Part shown: positions 1 to 7,720 of the stretch, piece by piece | Layout of the letters: the number at the start of each line of letters is the position of its first letter | How positions within the stretch are numbered: position 1 is the first letter of the stretch | Assembly: GCA_014728015.1 (NCBI GenBank) | Contig: WJMI01000016.1 | Coordinates: forward strand, 1 to 37,218 | DNA from: Chitinivibrionales bacterium | GTDB taxonomy: Bacteria; Fibrobacterota; Chitinivibrionia; Chitinivibrionales; WJMI01 | Reading direction: 5' to 3' | Length of the DNA: 37,218 nt | Notes under the pieces: model-generated | Told to the model about the DNA's origin: nothing | Database searches by the model: none | Seen by the model: only the letters and a program-made list of their open reading frames with translations | Made by a program: the position numbers and the translations under genes

Positions 1-67
1 ATGCCGCCCGCTCGTGATGCCGGCGGCTGTCTTGACTCCGGCGGCTGCACCCATCATTTTATATCAC

Positions 68-370
68 ATGACTGGTCGAAATCTGGCCCGGGCCATCCTG
101 ATTGCCGCGGTTGCCGTGGCTGGTGAAGCGGCGGGGGCGGGCCCGTTTGAGCAGTATCTCGCGGGTATCGAGGTGCTGCGGGCCGCCCGCAATATCGATG
201 ATGAGACCAGGGCCGCGTACTATGCGCGCCTCTGCACGATTACCGGCATTGCGGCGCCTGATGCCCTGGCGCGCATCGAACAGTTCTACGGCCGTCCCGA
301 ACAATGGAACAAAGTGCACACCGCGGTGGTGTCCCTGCTTGAAGAACCGCCCGAATCTGAGAAGGAGTAA
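68..370 (+). CDS. Small secreted protein of unknown function
   Basis: Encodes about 100 residues beginning MTGRNLARAILIAAVAV, which looks like a signal peptide ending near an A-G-A-G stretch. The mature part is short, helical and charged, ending in a Glu-rich tail (EEPPESEKE). The pattern of a helix around 'YLAGIEVLRAARN' and a C-terminal '(I)xxFYGRPEQWxKVxxxVVxLLEE' resembles small DUF4296-like envelope proteins, but this is only a pattern resemblance and no function is assigned. The reading frame stays open further upstream (GTG 14, ATG 17), but starting at 68 places the signal peptide at the N-terminus. Its last codons contain GAAGGAG, which serves as the ribosome-binding site of trxA, so the two genes are probably co-transcribed. 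Confidence 0.55.
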   Translation: MTGRNLARAILIAAVAVAGEAAGAGPFEQYLAGIEVLRAARNIDDETRAAYYARLCTITGIAAPDALARIEQFYGRPEQWNKVHTAVVSLLEEPPESEKE

Positions 371-372
371 TC

Positions 373-708
373 ATGGCCAGCGAGCAGATGCATGAATTTA
401 CGGATGCCAATTGGCAGCAGGAAGTCCTCGAGTCCGACAAGCCGGTCGTGGTTGATTTTACCGCACCGTGGTGCGGACCGTGCAAGTTGCTGGGACCTAT
501 CGTGGAAGAACTCGCGGGCGAGCTGGCCGGGACGGTCAAGATGGGCAAGCTGAATGTGGATGACAATCCGCAAATCGCATCAAAATACGGAATCATCAGC
601 ATCCCGACGCTCCTGTTCGTGAAGAATGGCACGGTGACGGACCAGCATGTCGGCGTGCTCCAGAAAGACCCGCTGAAGTCGAAGATAGCGGCATTCGCCG
701 CATCGTAG
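373..708 (+). CDS. trxA: Thioredoxin
   Basis: A complete 111-residue thioredoxin, the usual size of TrxA. The active site W33-C-G-P-C37-K sits after the beta strand ending D28-F-T-A-P, and the cis-proline is P78 in 'SIPT'. It reduces protein disulfides in the cytoplasm using electrons from thioredoxin reductase, which is not in this window. There is no signal peptide. The start is well supported by GAAGGAG five bases upstream, inside the end of the preceding gene. The radical SAM gene begins 51 bases downstream on the same strand, so it may be the leading gene of a longer transcript. Identification is secure. Confidence 0.97.
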   Translation: MASEQMHEFTDANWQQEVLESDKPVVVDFTAPWCGPCKLLGPIVEELAGELAGTVKMGKLNVDDNPQIASKYGIISIPTLLFVKNGTVTDQHVGVLQKDPLKSKIAAFAAS

Positions 709-759
709 ACCTCCCGCCATTCCGCCGCGTGGCGGCCTGGCGCCTCCATTCGGGCACCC

Positions 760-2250
760 ATGAAGATACTGGTCCTCAATCCCCCGTTTCTGCCGCGTTT
801 CTCGCGCGAGTCACGCTCGCCCGCGGTCACCAAGAGCGGGACGCTGTACTACCCGATGTGGCTCGCATACGCCGCGGGCTATCTCGAAAAGCAGGGCCAC
901 AAAGTCATGCTTCTGGATGCGCCGGCGGCCGGGATCGGACACGACACGGTGATTGCGGCGGCGCGGGAATTCGGGCCCCGCATGGCCGTGCTCGATACGT
1001 CGACACCCAGCATCGACAACGACGTCGACATGGCGTGCCGTCTCAAGAAGGCGCTGGGAGATCTCTTTACGGTTGTCGTCGGCGTCCATGTGTCCGCCCT
1101 TCCCGGCGAGACCATGGCATCCGCTCCGCCCGGGCTCGATGCGGCGGCGTTCGGGGAATACGATGCCACGCTGGCCGAGCTTGCCGGCGCGCTGGACAAC
1201 GGCGCCGACAGCGCGCACCTCGAGCCCGTCAAGGGTCTTGCCTTTCGCGACAGGGCCGGACACGTCCATGTCAACGAGCCGCGCGCATATATCCAGGATC
1301 TCGACGATATCCCGTTCGTGTCGCGGGTCTACAAGAAACATCTCGATATCCATCCATACTTCTATGGGCACAGCCGTCATCCGCTCGTCGTCATTGTCAC
1401 GGCCCGCGGGTGTCCGTTTCACTGCACCTATTGCGTGGTTCCCCAGACCCTGATGGGCCACCGCTATCGGAAGCGATCGATCGGGTCGGTCGTCGAGGAG
1501 TTCCGGTATATTGCCGAGAAATTCCCCGAGGTAAAGGAAATCATGATCGAGGACGATACACTCACCGCCGATCGCGGCCGGTGCCGGGAATTCGCCCGGG
1601 CCCTTATCGATGCCAAGGCAACGCGCGTGCCGTGGTCGGCCAATGCGCGCGCCGACGTGGATTTCCAGACCATGCGCCTGATGAAAAAAGCGAATTGCCG
1701 CCTGTTCTGCGTGGGCTTCGAGAGCGGCGATCAGCGCATTCTCGACAACATCAAGAAGGCAACCAGGGTCGATGTCATACGGCAATTCATGAAGGATGCA
1801 CGGCGCGCGGGCATCCTCGTGCACGGATGCTTCATGGTCGGCAACCGCGGCGAGACCAGGGAAACTCTGGAAACGACATTGCGGTTTGCCAAGGAGCTGA
1901 ATCCCGACACTGCGCAATTCTATCCTATCATGGTGTACCCCGGCACGAGCGACTACGCCTATTTCCGGGATAAGGGATGGATCGTCACCGAAGATTTCCG
2001 GAAGTGGATTACCGAAGACGGCCTGCATTCGTCGGTGGTATCGAATCCGGATCTGAGCTACGAATACCTGGTGGATTTCTGTGACCGGGCCCGCCGCGAG
2101 TTCTATCTTCGCCCAAGGTATATTCTCGGCAAGGGAATCCAGATATTCACCCGTCCCGGCGAGGCGAAGCGTATCCTCAAGGCCTCGCGCACGTTCTTCA
2201 GCCACCTGTTCAGGCCGTCGTTGAAGAACACGAGCACCTCGACATGCTGA
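760..2250 (+). CDS. B12-binding-domain radical SAM protein
   Basis: Encodes 496 residues. The N-terminal 150 or so (MKILVLNPPFLP..., 'LAYAAGYLEKQGHKVMLLDAP') form a Rossmann-like cobalamin-binding domain. The usual DxHxxG axial-ligand motif is not evident, so a base-off mode or loss of B12 binding is possible. The radical SAM core carries Cx3Cx2C at C218, C222 and C225 ('GCPFHCTYC'), which binds the 4Fe-4S cluster that cleaves SAM. The family (class B) includes methylases and ring-forming enzymes acting on lipids, antibiotics and cell-envelope compounds; the substrate here is unknown. It overlaps the next gene, a glycosyltransferase, by 7 bases. This points to translational coupling and a role in modifying a glycan or glycolipid. 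No strong ribosome-binding site is seen. Confidence 0.85.
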   Translation: MKILVLNPPFLPRFSRESRSPAVTKSGTLYYPMWLAYAAGYLEKQGHKVMLLDAPAAGIGHDTVIAAAREFGPRMAVLDTSTPSIDNDVDMACRLKKALGDLFTVVVGVHVSALPGETMASAPPGLDAAAFGEYDATLAELAGALDNGADSAHLEPVKGLAFRDRAGHVHVNEPRAYIQDLDDIPFVSRVYKKHLDIHPYFYGHSRHPLVVIVTARGCPFHCTYCVVPQTLMGHRYRKRSIGSVVEEFRYIAEKFPEVKEIMIEDDTLTADRGRCREFARALIDAKATRVPWSANARADVDFQTMRLMKKANCRLFCVGFESGDQRILDNIKKATRVDVIRQFMKDARRAGILVHGCFMVGNRGETRETLETTLRFAKELNPDTAQFYPIMVYPGTSDYAYFRDKGWIVTEDFRKWITEDGLHSSVVSNPDLSYEYLVDFCDRARREFYLRPRYILGKGIQIFTRPGEAKRILKASRTFFSHLFRPSLKNTSTSTC

Positions 2251-3395
2251 ACGCGCTCGAACTTGTCTTCGCGCTTTCTATCATCGGCGTTGTCTACTCC
2301 TACGCGATATACCCAACACTCCTGGTATTCCTGTCGACGTTCTTCGGCAGGCCCGCCCGGAAGTCTCCTGACAGCATCCCCCGCATCGCGGTCATTGTGC
2401 CGGCATTCAACGAGGAGCGGGTTATCCGGCGCAAGATCGAGAATGTCCTGGCGCTCGACTACCCGCCCGACCGTCTCTCTCTCTGGGTCGGTTCCGATCA
2501 GTCCAGTGACGGTACGGACAGCATTGTCAAATCGTTCGCCGATCCGCGGGTGCATCTGTGGGTCGCGCCGGAGCGCGGCGGGAAAACGGCGATCTTGAAC
2601 CGGCTGGTGCCCCGGGTGGATGCCGAGGTGGTGTTGTTGACAGACGCAAATACCCTGCACCGCCCGTCAAGCCTCCGCCTGCTCGTGCGAAGCTTCGCCG
2701 ACGGCGCCGTGGGGGCCGTCGCGGGACATGTCGAGCATCAGGCCCCCGGTTCCGAGATCAAGGCCGAAGAAACGGTATACCGATCGTTCGAGACATGGCA
2801 GAAGAGCATGGAGAGCGTGCTCCACAGCTCCATCTCCGCGTTCGGCGGGTTCTATGCCGTCCGCAAGGAGCTGTTCCGCCCGATTCCGGACAATGCGTAT
2901 TCGAACGATGATGTGCTCATACCCATGAACGTGATCCGGCAGCAGCGACGCGTGATTTTCGATCCCGAAGCGATCGCCGAAGAAGACCTTTCGGAAAACG
3001 CGACGCTCGAGTTCAGGCGGCGGATCCGGATCGGCGCGGGCAACTTCCAGGCGTTCTTCTGGCTGCTCGATTTCCTCAACCCGCTGCGGGGATGGCCGGC
3101 GTTCTGCTATGTCTCCCACAAGGTGTCCCGGTGGTTCTCCCCCCTGTTCATACTCGGCGCATACCTGTCGTGCGGCGTACTTGCCTTCATGGCTCCGTTC
3201 TTCGTGTATCGCGCGCTGTTCGGCCTCGGTGCGGCAATGCTCGTCGCGGCGCTTTCATACAAGCTGCTTCGCCTGAGCGCCTTCAGGCCCATGTTCTACT
3301 TTTTTTCGATGAACGCGGCGTTGTTCCTCGGCCTGTTCCGCTATCTTGGCGGCATCAAGTCGGCTGCATGGACGCGCACGGAACGCTCCGATTGA
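2244..3395 (+). CDS. Membrane-anchored family 2 glycosyltransferase
   Basis: Encodes 383 residues. One N-terminal transmembrane segment (about 5-33) is followed by a GT-A catalytic domain starting 'RIAVIVPAFNEE' (47-58), with the nucleotide-binding 'SDQSSDGT' and the metal-binding 'LLTDAN'. Next come an acceptor-site region 'FGGFYAVRKELF' and 'NDDVLIPMNV'. The final segment 'FRRRIRIGAGN' takes the place of the QxxRW motif of processive enzymes. At least two hydrophobic helices close the protein. This layout is that of polysaccharide or glycolipid-forming GT2 enzymes at the cytoplasmic membrane. The sugar donor cannot be told from sequence. The start overlaps the radical SAM stop by 7 bases, and the aldo/keto reductase follows 12 bases on. 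Confidence 0.9.
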   Translation: MLNALELVFALSIIGVVYSYAIYPTLLVFLSTFFGRPARKSPDSIPRIAVIVPAFNEERVIRRKIENVLALDYPPDRLSLWVGSDQSSDGTDSIVKSFADPRVHLWVAPERGGKTAILNRLVPRVDAEVVLLTDANTLHRPSSLRLLVRSFADGAVGAVAGHVEHQAPGSEIKAEETVYRSFETWQKSMESVLHSSISAFGGFYAVRKELFRPIPDNAYSNDDVLIPMNVIRQQRRVIFDPEAIAEEDLSENATLEFRRRIRIGAGNFQAFFWLLDFLNPLRGWPAFCYVSHKVSRWFSPLFILGAYLSCGVLAFMAPFFVYRALFGLGAAMLVAALSYKLLRLSAFRPMFYFFSMNAALFLGLFRYLGGIKSAAWTRTERSD

Positions 3396-3407
3396 CTTGA
3401 AGGACCC

Positions 3408-4436
3408 ATGAAATACAACACCGTCGGCCGGACCGGCATACGCATCTCGGAGATAGGCCTGGGATGCTGGACCATCGGCGGGCCCAACTGGAAGGATGGC
3501 CGTCCCGACGGATGGGCGGCGGTTGACGAGGGCGAGGCCGTGTCCGCGATCCGGTATGCCCTGGACAACGGGGTAAACCATTTCGATACCGCCGACGTGT
3601 ACGGCAACGGCCATGCCGAGCGAGTGCTGGCGGACGGGCTGGGAGAGCGCACCCGCGACGTCGTGATAGCCAGCAAGGTCGGTCATTTCCGCGGCACCGC
3701 ACGCCACGCCTATGAACCCGCTCATATCCGCCACCAGTGCGAGCAGTCTCTCATCAACCTCCGCCGGGAGCATATTGACATCTACTATTTCCACCACGGC
3801 GACTTCGGCGTGAATGACTGCTATCTCGATGATGCCGCGGCAACGATGATGCGGCTCGTGGACGAAGGAAAGGTCCGGGCCGTCGGGCTTTCGGCATACA
3901 CGGAGCGGGATTTCAAACGCCTCGTGTCCCGTATACGCCCCGCCGTGCTGCAGAGCTGGGCCCACGCCGCCGATTATCATTTCATCGCGCGACGCTCCGC
4001 GGTTATGCGGCTCTGCGAGGAATACGGCATGTCGTTCATCGCATTCAGCCCCCTGGCCCGGGGGCTGCTGCTCGACCGGTACCGGAGCGCGCATCCGCCG
4101 CAGTTTCCCGAGGGGGATCACCGGCGCGCATCGCCCCAGTTCTCGGCGGAGAACATCGCGCGGGTGGAACGCGCGCTCACGGACATCAAGGCGCGTTTCG
4201 GCGCGAGCACGGGAGACCTGGCGCGCGTCGCCCTGCAGTTCGTCCTGTACCACGACCATGTGGCGGGCGTCATTCCCGGTTTTCGCAGCCGCGAACAGGT
4301 GCGCACGAATCTCGCCGCGACCCAGCGGCCGCTTGACGGCAGAGAAGTTGCCCGGGTGCGCAAGGCCTTTGCCCCCCGCGGGGGTTCGAGGGAAGCGGAA
4401 CGTGCTCCGATGGCTCAGGCGAGGGATGCGATGTAG
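3408..4436 (+). CDS. Aldo/keto reductase
   Basis: Encodes 342 residues of the NADP(H)-dependent aldo/keto reductase (beta/alpha)8 barrel. The catalytic tetrad is visible: D60 and Y65 in 'FDTADVYGNG', K90 in 'VIASKVGH' and H129 in 'IYYFHHGD'. The C-terminal cofactor segment 'AGVIPGFRSREQVRTNLAA' is present. Members resembling this one reduce sugars, steroids or unknown aldehydes; no substrate is assigned. GAAGGA lies just upstream of the ATG. Being 12 bases after the glycosyltransferase, it probably belongs to the same transcript and might act on a sugar intermediate. Its end overlaps the convergent yqgE gene by 22 bases. Confidence 0.92.
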   Translation: MKYNTVGRTGIRISEIGLGCWTIGGPNWKDGRPDGWAAVDEGEAVSAIRYALDNGVNHFDTADVYGNGHAERVLADGLGERTRDVVIASKVGHFRGTARHAYEPAHIRHQCEQSLINLRREHIDIYYFHHGDFGVNDCYLDDAAATMMRLVDEGKVRAVGLSAYTERDFKRLVSRIRPAVLQSWAHAADYHFIARRSAVMRLCEEYGMSFIAFSPLARGLLLDRYRSAHPPQFPEGDHRRASPQFSAENIARVERALTDIKARFGASTGDLARVALQFVLYHDHVAGVIPGFRSREQVRTNLAATQRPLDGREVARVRKAFAPRGGSREAERAPMAQARDAM

Positions 4437-4984
4437 CTGCGAATGGCGTCCACATCGCCGATAAGCTTGTCTTCGGGGCCCCTGAGCAGGCGATTGACAT
4501 CGACATTGTACACTTCCCAGGCGCCGACCGCGATCTCGGCTTCGAGCTGGCCGGGCCCCCATCCGGAGTAGCCCAGAAACAGCCGGGTGGTTGATTGATC
4601 GGCGGCGAGGATGTCCGCGAGGGCGTTCCACTCGCCGCCGAGATGCACGCCCGGCGCAACCCGGTAGGCGTTGCGCGCCGGGCCGTCGGTCAGCTGCACG
4701 ATCTGGAGCGCATCCTGCTGCACCGGCCCGCCGATGTAGATCTTGCGCCGCTCGAGCTTCTGCACGACATCAACATCGAACACTTCGGACAGCGGCATGT
4801 GCGAGGGCCTGTTCAGCACCAGCCCGAAAGCGCCGTCGGCATTGTGCACGCAGATCAGGACCACGGTGATTTTGAAATTCGGGTCTTCGAGACCCTCGCG
4901 CGCCAGGAGCAGGCACCCGTCGCCGAGCTTCTTGATCTGATCCCGCGCCCCGTCGCTCAGGCCTTTGTAGGAAATCGGCTCCAC
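4415..4984 (-). CDS. yqgE: AlgH/YqgE family protein (DUF179)
   Basis: A cytoplasmic protein of the AlgH/YqgE (DUF179) family. Family signatures are 'GCLLLARE', 'NADGAFGLVLNRP', 'IYIGGPV', 'RLFLGYSGWGPGQLEAEI' and 'GAWEV'. The family is widespread but its molecular role is poorly defined. I choose the GTG at 4984 (189 residues, matching the usual size near 187) because GGAG lies 5 bases upstream. The longer reading from an ATG at 5050 adds 22 unlike residues, has no ribosome-binding site, and its ATG lies inside the promoter-like box of larC. The 3' end overlaps the convergent aldo/keto reductase by 22 bases. It is divergent from larC. Confidence 0.92.
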   Translation of the reverse strand: MEPISYKGLSDGARDQIKKLGDGCLLLAREGLEDPNFKITVVLICVHNADGAFGLVLNRPSHMPLSEVFDVDVVQKLERRKIYIGGPVQQDALQIVQLTDGPARNAYRVAPGVHLGGEWNALADILAADQSTTRLFLGYSGWGPGQLEAEIAVGAWEVYNVDVNRLLRGPEDKLIGDVDAIRSYIASLA

Positions 4985-5046
4985 GCTGTCTCCGTTTCTC
5001 CTTTGTCCGCGCACGTGCCGCAGCCGTTTTCCAAAATAACTTAAAG

Positions 5047-5057
5047 TCATGTATATT
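5047..5057 (+). promoter_or_regulatory. Promoter-like box upstream of larC
   Basis: TCATGTATATT, with TATATT at 5052-5057 as a possible -10 element, lies 40 bases before the larC start. The same 11 bases recur before the porU-like gene (7676-7686). No good -35 hexamer is seen, though TG directly precedes the hexamer. Confidence 0.45.
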
Positions 5058-5097
5058 GTGCAGACACGCGCGCCCGGGCGGCGCGAACATAGTACCT

Positions 5098-6261
5098 ATG
5101 CACGTAGTATACTTCCAGACCCTCTGCGGCGCGAGCGGCGACATGATCCTGTCATCGCTGCTGGACCTGGGCGTGCCGGTGTCCCATCTCGCAAAGCAGC
5201 TTGCCCGCATGAAAATTGACGGGCTGCAGGTGAACGCCGAAAAAACCACCCGTGGCGGCATTGCCTGCACGCGGGTGGCGATCTCGTGCGGCGAGCAGAA
5301 GACATGGCGGCATCTGCCGGATATTCTCGCGTGCATACGCGCGGGCGGGTATCCGTCGAAGGTCGAAGGCATGGCCGGGCGGGTGCTGACGCGATTGGGC
5401 GAGGCGGAGGCCCGCGTGCACGGCATATCACTTGACCAGGTGCATTTCCACGAGGTCGGCGCGGTTGACACGATTGTGGATGTGCTCGGCACCTGCCTGT
5501 GCCTTGAATACCTGGGTGTCGAGAAAGTCCTGTTTTCGGAGTTGTCCGTCGGCCACGGGAGCATCGAGACGGCGCACGGCATCCTGCCGGTGCCCGCGCC
5601 TGCCACGGCCCGCCTTCTCGAGGGCTTCGCCGCGCGTACTATTGATATTCCCACCGAAATACTGACGCCGACCGGCGCGGCCCTGCTCACCACTCTCGGC
5701 GAACAGGCGGTTTGCATGCCGGCCGGCACGGTGCGCCGTATCGGGTACGGTTCTGGCGAGCGATCGTTTGCGGGCCGCCCGAACGCCCTGCGCGCGGTCC
5801 TCAGTGACATTGCGGCCCCGGAAGAGGCGCATCACGATCGCGTGTGCATCCTCGAATCCGACATGGATCACATCTCCGGCGAGGTAATGGCGTTTGCCGC
5901 CGAGGAGCTCATGCGAATCGGTGCGCTGGACGTGTCGTGGACGCCGGTGTTTATGAAAAAGGGCCGCCCGGGCTACCGGTTGTGCGTGATGGGCCGGCAG
6001 GACGACCTGGCGACACTGGCCGACTGCATGATCGCACAGACCCGCACGCTTGGGGTCCGCTACCGGACGACCGATCGGATTATCGCATCACGCGCGGCAG
6101 CAAGCCTCGCGATTGACGGCGCTGCCGTTGATGCGAAGCACTGCGCGTATAAGGGGCGATCGTTTACAAAAGCGGAGTACGAGTCCCTGGCGTCACTGGC
6201 GCGCGAGAAGGACGTTCCGTTACTCGACCTGATCGAGCGCGTTCCTCACAAGAAGAAATAG
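5098..6261 (+). CDS. larC: LarC-family nickel-pincer cofactor biosynthesis protein
   Basis: Encodes 387 residues of the LarC (DUF111) family. LarC inserts nickel, at the expense of CTP, into the pyridinium dithiocarboxylate intermediate to make the nickel-pincer nucleotide cofactor of lactate racemase and relatives. Seen here: the N-terminal 'GASGDM' (11-16) followed by a long helix, the '[16 protein letters not shown]' motif, '[21 protein letters not shown]', and '[12 protein letters not shown]'. The last third is the metal-dependent C-terminal region. The gene is one continuous frame, unlike Lactobacillus larC, which is made by ribosomal frameshifting. The start at 5098 (MHVVYFQ) fits the family; an upstream in-frame codon at 5056 adds 14 unlike residues. 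Its partners LarB, LarE and LarA are not in the window. Confidence 0.93.
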   Translation: MHVVYFQTLCGASGDMILSSLLDLGVPVSHLAKQLARMKIDGLQVNAEKTTRGGIACTRVAISCGEQKTWRHLPDILACIRAGGYPSKVEGMAGRVLTRLGEAEARVHGISLDQVHFHEVGAVDTIVDVLGTCLCLEYLGVEKVLFSELSVGHGSIETAHGILPVPAPATARLLEGFAARTIDIPTEILTPTGAALLTTLGEQAVCMPAGTVRRIGYGSGERSFAGRPNALRAVLSDIAAPEEAHHDRVCILESDMDHISGEVMAFAAEELMRIGALDVSWTPVFMKKGRPGYRLCVMGRQDDLATLADCMIAQTRTLGVRYRTTDRIIASRAAASLAIDGAAVDAKHCAYKGRSFTKAEYESLASLAREKDVPLLDLIERVPHKKK

Positions 6262-6285
6262 GCCGCGCGCGCACGCGTGCCGATC

Positions 6286-6314
6286 TTGTCTCTCATACCG
6301 GAGTTGTGTATTTT
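6286..6314 (+). promoter_or_regulatory. Sigma-70-type promoter of metK
   Basis: TTGTCT (6286-6291), a 17-base spacer and TATTTT (6309-6314) form a good sigma-70-like promoter. The expected transcription start near 6321 gives a leader of about 70 bases before metK. The leader is GC-rich and does not show a recognisable SAM riboswitch. Confidence 0.6.
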
Positions 6315-6391
6315 GCCTCTTTCTTTCGCGGCTGCCGGTCCGCCGCGGCCGCCCGTCATTCCGTCCTTTTTACCGTAAGGAGCAAAGTCCT

Positions 6392-7552
6392 ATGAGATAC
6401 CTGTTCACGTCGGAGAGCGTGTCACAGGGGCACCCCGATAAGGTGGCCGATCAGATCTCCGATGCCATACTCGATGCGATGATTGCGCAGGACCCGGCAT
6501 CGCGGGTCGCCTGCGAGACACTCGTGACCACCGGTCTTGTGGTGGTGGCGGGCGAGATAACGAGCAAGGCCATCGTGTCGGTCCCCGATGTCGTGCGCAA
6601 TACAATCAAGAAGATCGGGTACACCGATCCGGCGACGGGGTTCGACTATGAAAACTGCGCGGTTATGGTTTCCCTTGACAAACAGTCGCCCGACATCTCG
6701 CAGGGGGTCACGGCGGGACAGGGCATGCACAAGGAACAGGGCGCCGGAGACCAGGGCCTGATGTTCGGGTATGCCTGCAACGAGACCAAGGTATTCATGC
6801 CGCTGGCCATCCACCTCGCGCATCGCCTTGTCGAAGAACTCACGCGGGCCCGGGAGAAAGGCAGCATCACGTATCTGCGGCCGGACTCCAAGTCCCAAGT
6901 GACCGTCGAATACGAAGGCACCAAGCCGGTGCGCGTGCACACGGTGGTCATATCGACGCAACACGCGCCCCATGTCAAATATGCCACGATCCGGCGAGAC
7001 ATGATCGAGAAGATCGCGAAGAAAGTCATTCCCGCCAGGCTTCTCGACAAGAACACCATCTATCATATCAATCCCACCGGAAGGTTCGTGGTGGGCGGCC
7101 CCAAGGGCGATTGCGGGGTGACGGGCCGCAAGATCATTGTTGACACCTATGGCGGCTACGGTGCGCATGGCGGCGGCGCGTTCTCCGGCAAGGACCCGTC
7201 AAAGGTGGACCGCAGCGGGGCCTATGCCGCGCGATGGGTCGCGAAAAATATCGTTGCCGCCGGCCTGTCAACGCATTGCGAAGTCCAGATTGCCTACGCT
7301 ATCGGTGTGGCGCGCCCCCTCTCGATAAGCATAGATACCAGCGGAACCGGCAAGCTGCCGGATCACGAAATCTGCGCGATTGTCGAGAAAGTCTTTGACC
7401 TGCGGCCCGCGGCGATCATCAAGCGGCTCAATCTCAGGCGACCTATATTTCTGGAAACCGCGCGCAACGGCCATTTCGGGCGGGAGCGCAAGGAGTTTAC
7501 CTGGGAGAAGACCGATATGGTGAATGCGATACGCAAGGCGGCCAAGCTCTAG
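6392..7552 (+). CDS. metK: S-adenosylmethionine synthetase
   Basis: A complete 386-residue methionine adenosyltransferase that makes SAM from ATP and methionine. Seen: '[13 protein letters not shown]' with H14, D16 and K17 of the ATP/phosphate site; '[12 protein letters not shown]'; '[21 protein letters not shown]'; and '[20 protein letters not shown]'. All are diagnostic of the family, and the length is normal. TAAGGAG lies about 10 bases before the ATG. The gene has its own promoter (6286-6314) and a strong intrinsic terminator (7581-7610), so it is a single-gene unit. SAM is the cofactor of the two radical SAM enzymes in the window, but that link is general rather than specific. Confidence 0.98.
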   Translation: MRYLFTSESVSQGHPDKVADQISDAILDAMIAQDPASRVACETLVTTGLVVVAGEITSKAIVSVPDVVRNTIKKIGYTDPATGFDYENCAVMVSLDKQSPDISQGVTAGQGMHKEQGAGDQGLMFGYACNETKVFMPLAIHLAHRLVEELTRAREKGSITYLRPDSKSQVTVEYEGTKPVRVHTVVISTQHAPHVKYATIRRDMIEKIAKKVIPARLLDKNTIYHINPTGRFVVGGPKGDCGVTGRKIIVDTYGGYGAHGGGAFSGKDPSKVDRSGAYAARWVAKNIVAAGLSTHCEVQIAYAIGVARPLSISIDTSGTGKLPDHEICAIVEKVFDLRPAAIIKRLNLRRPIFLETARNGHFGRERKEFTWEKTDMVNAIRKAAKL

Positions 7553-7580
7553 CGCACCTGTTCGGAATACGCGTTTTTCT

Positions 7581-7610
7581 GGGCATAGAGCCGATCTATG
7601 CCCTTTTTTT
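7581..7610 (+). terminator. Rho-independent terminator of metK
   Basis: A perfect 9-bp stem (GGGCATAGA / TCTATGCCC) with loop GCCGA is followed by seven T residues (7604-7610), 28 bases after the metK stop. Confidence 0.93.
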
Positions 7611-7675
7611 GTTTCGGAATCACACGCCGAGCACTCCCAATATGGGGCTGTACGGTCCGTAATCATCATGGCACT

Positions 7676-7686
7676 TCATGTATATT
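7676..7686 (+). promoter_or_regulatory. Promoter-like box upstream of the porU-like gene
   Basis: TCATGTATATT, identical over 11 bases to the box before larC, sits 34 bases before the chosen porU start and after the metK terminator, exactly where a promoter is needed. No convincing -35 element is seen. Confidence 0.5.
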
Positions 7687-7720
7687 AAATGGCTGCCCGG
7701 AAGCCTTCTCAGGCCTGTTC

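Noticed and set aside
1-67. Promoter before the first gene (TTGACT 32-37, TTATAT 59-64)
   Set aside because: The spacing of 21 bases is too long and the second element abuts the start codon; the upstream context is cut off.
3255-4631. Long minus-strand frame over the aldo/keto reductase
   Set aside because: Covers well-recognised genes in other frames; an artefact of high GC.
4985-5050. Longer N-terminus of the YqgE protein from an ATG at 5050
   Set aside because: No ribosome-binding site, 22 residues unlike the family, and the ATG lies in the TCATGTATATT box. The GTG at 4984 with GGAG is better.
6315-6391. SAM riboswitch before metK
   Set aside because: The short leader lacks the conserved SAM-I/II/SAM-IV-type features I know; only a small GC hairpin is seen.
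7598-7720. Extension of the porU-like gene to 7598
   Set aside because: The codon lies in the metK terminator and the signal peptide starts at 7721.
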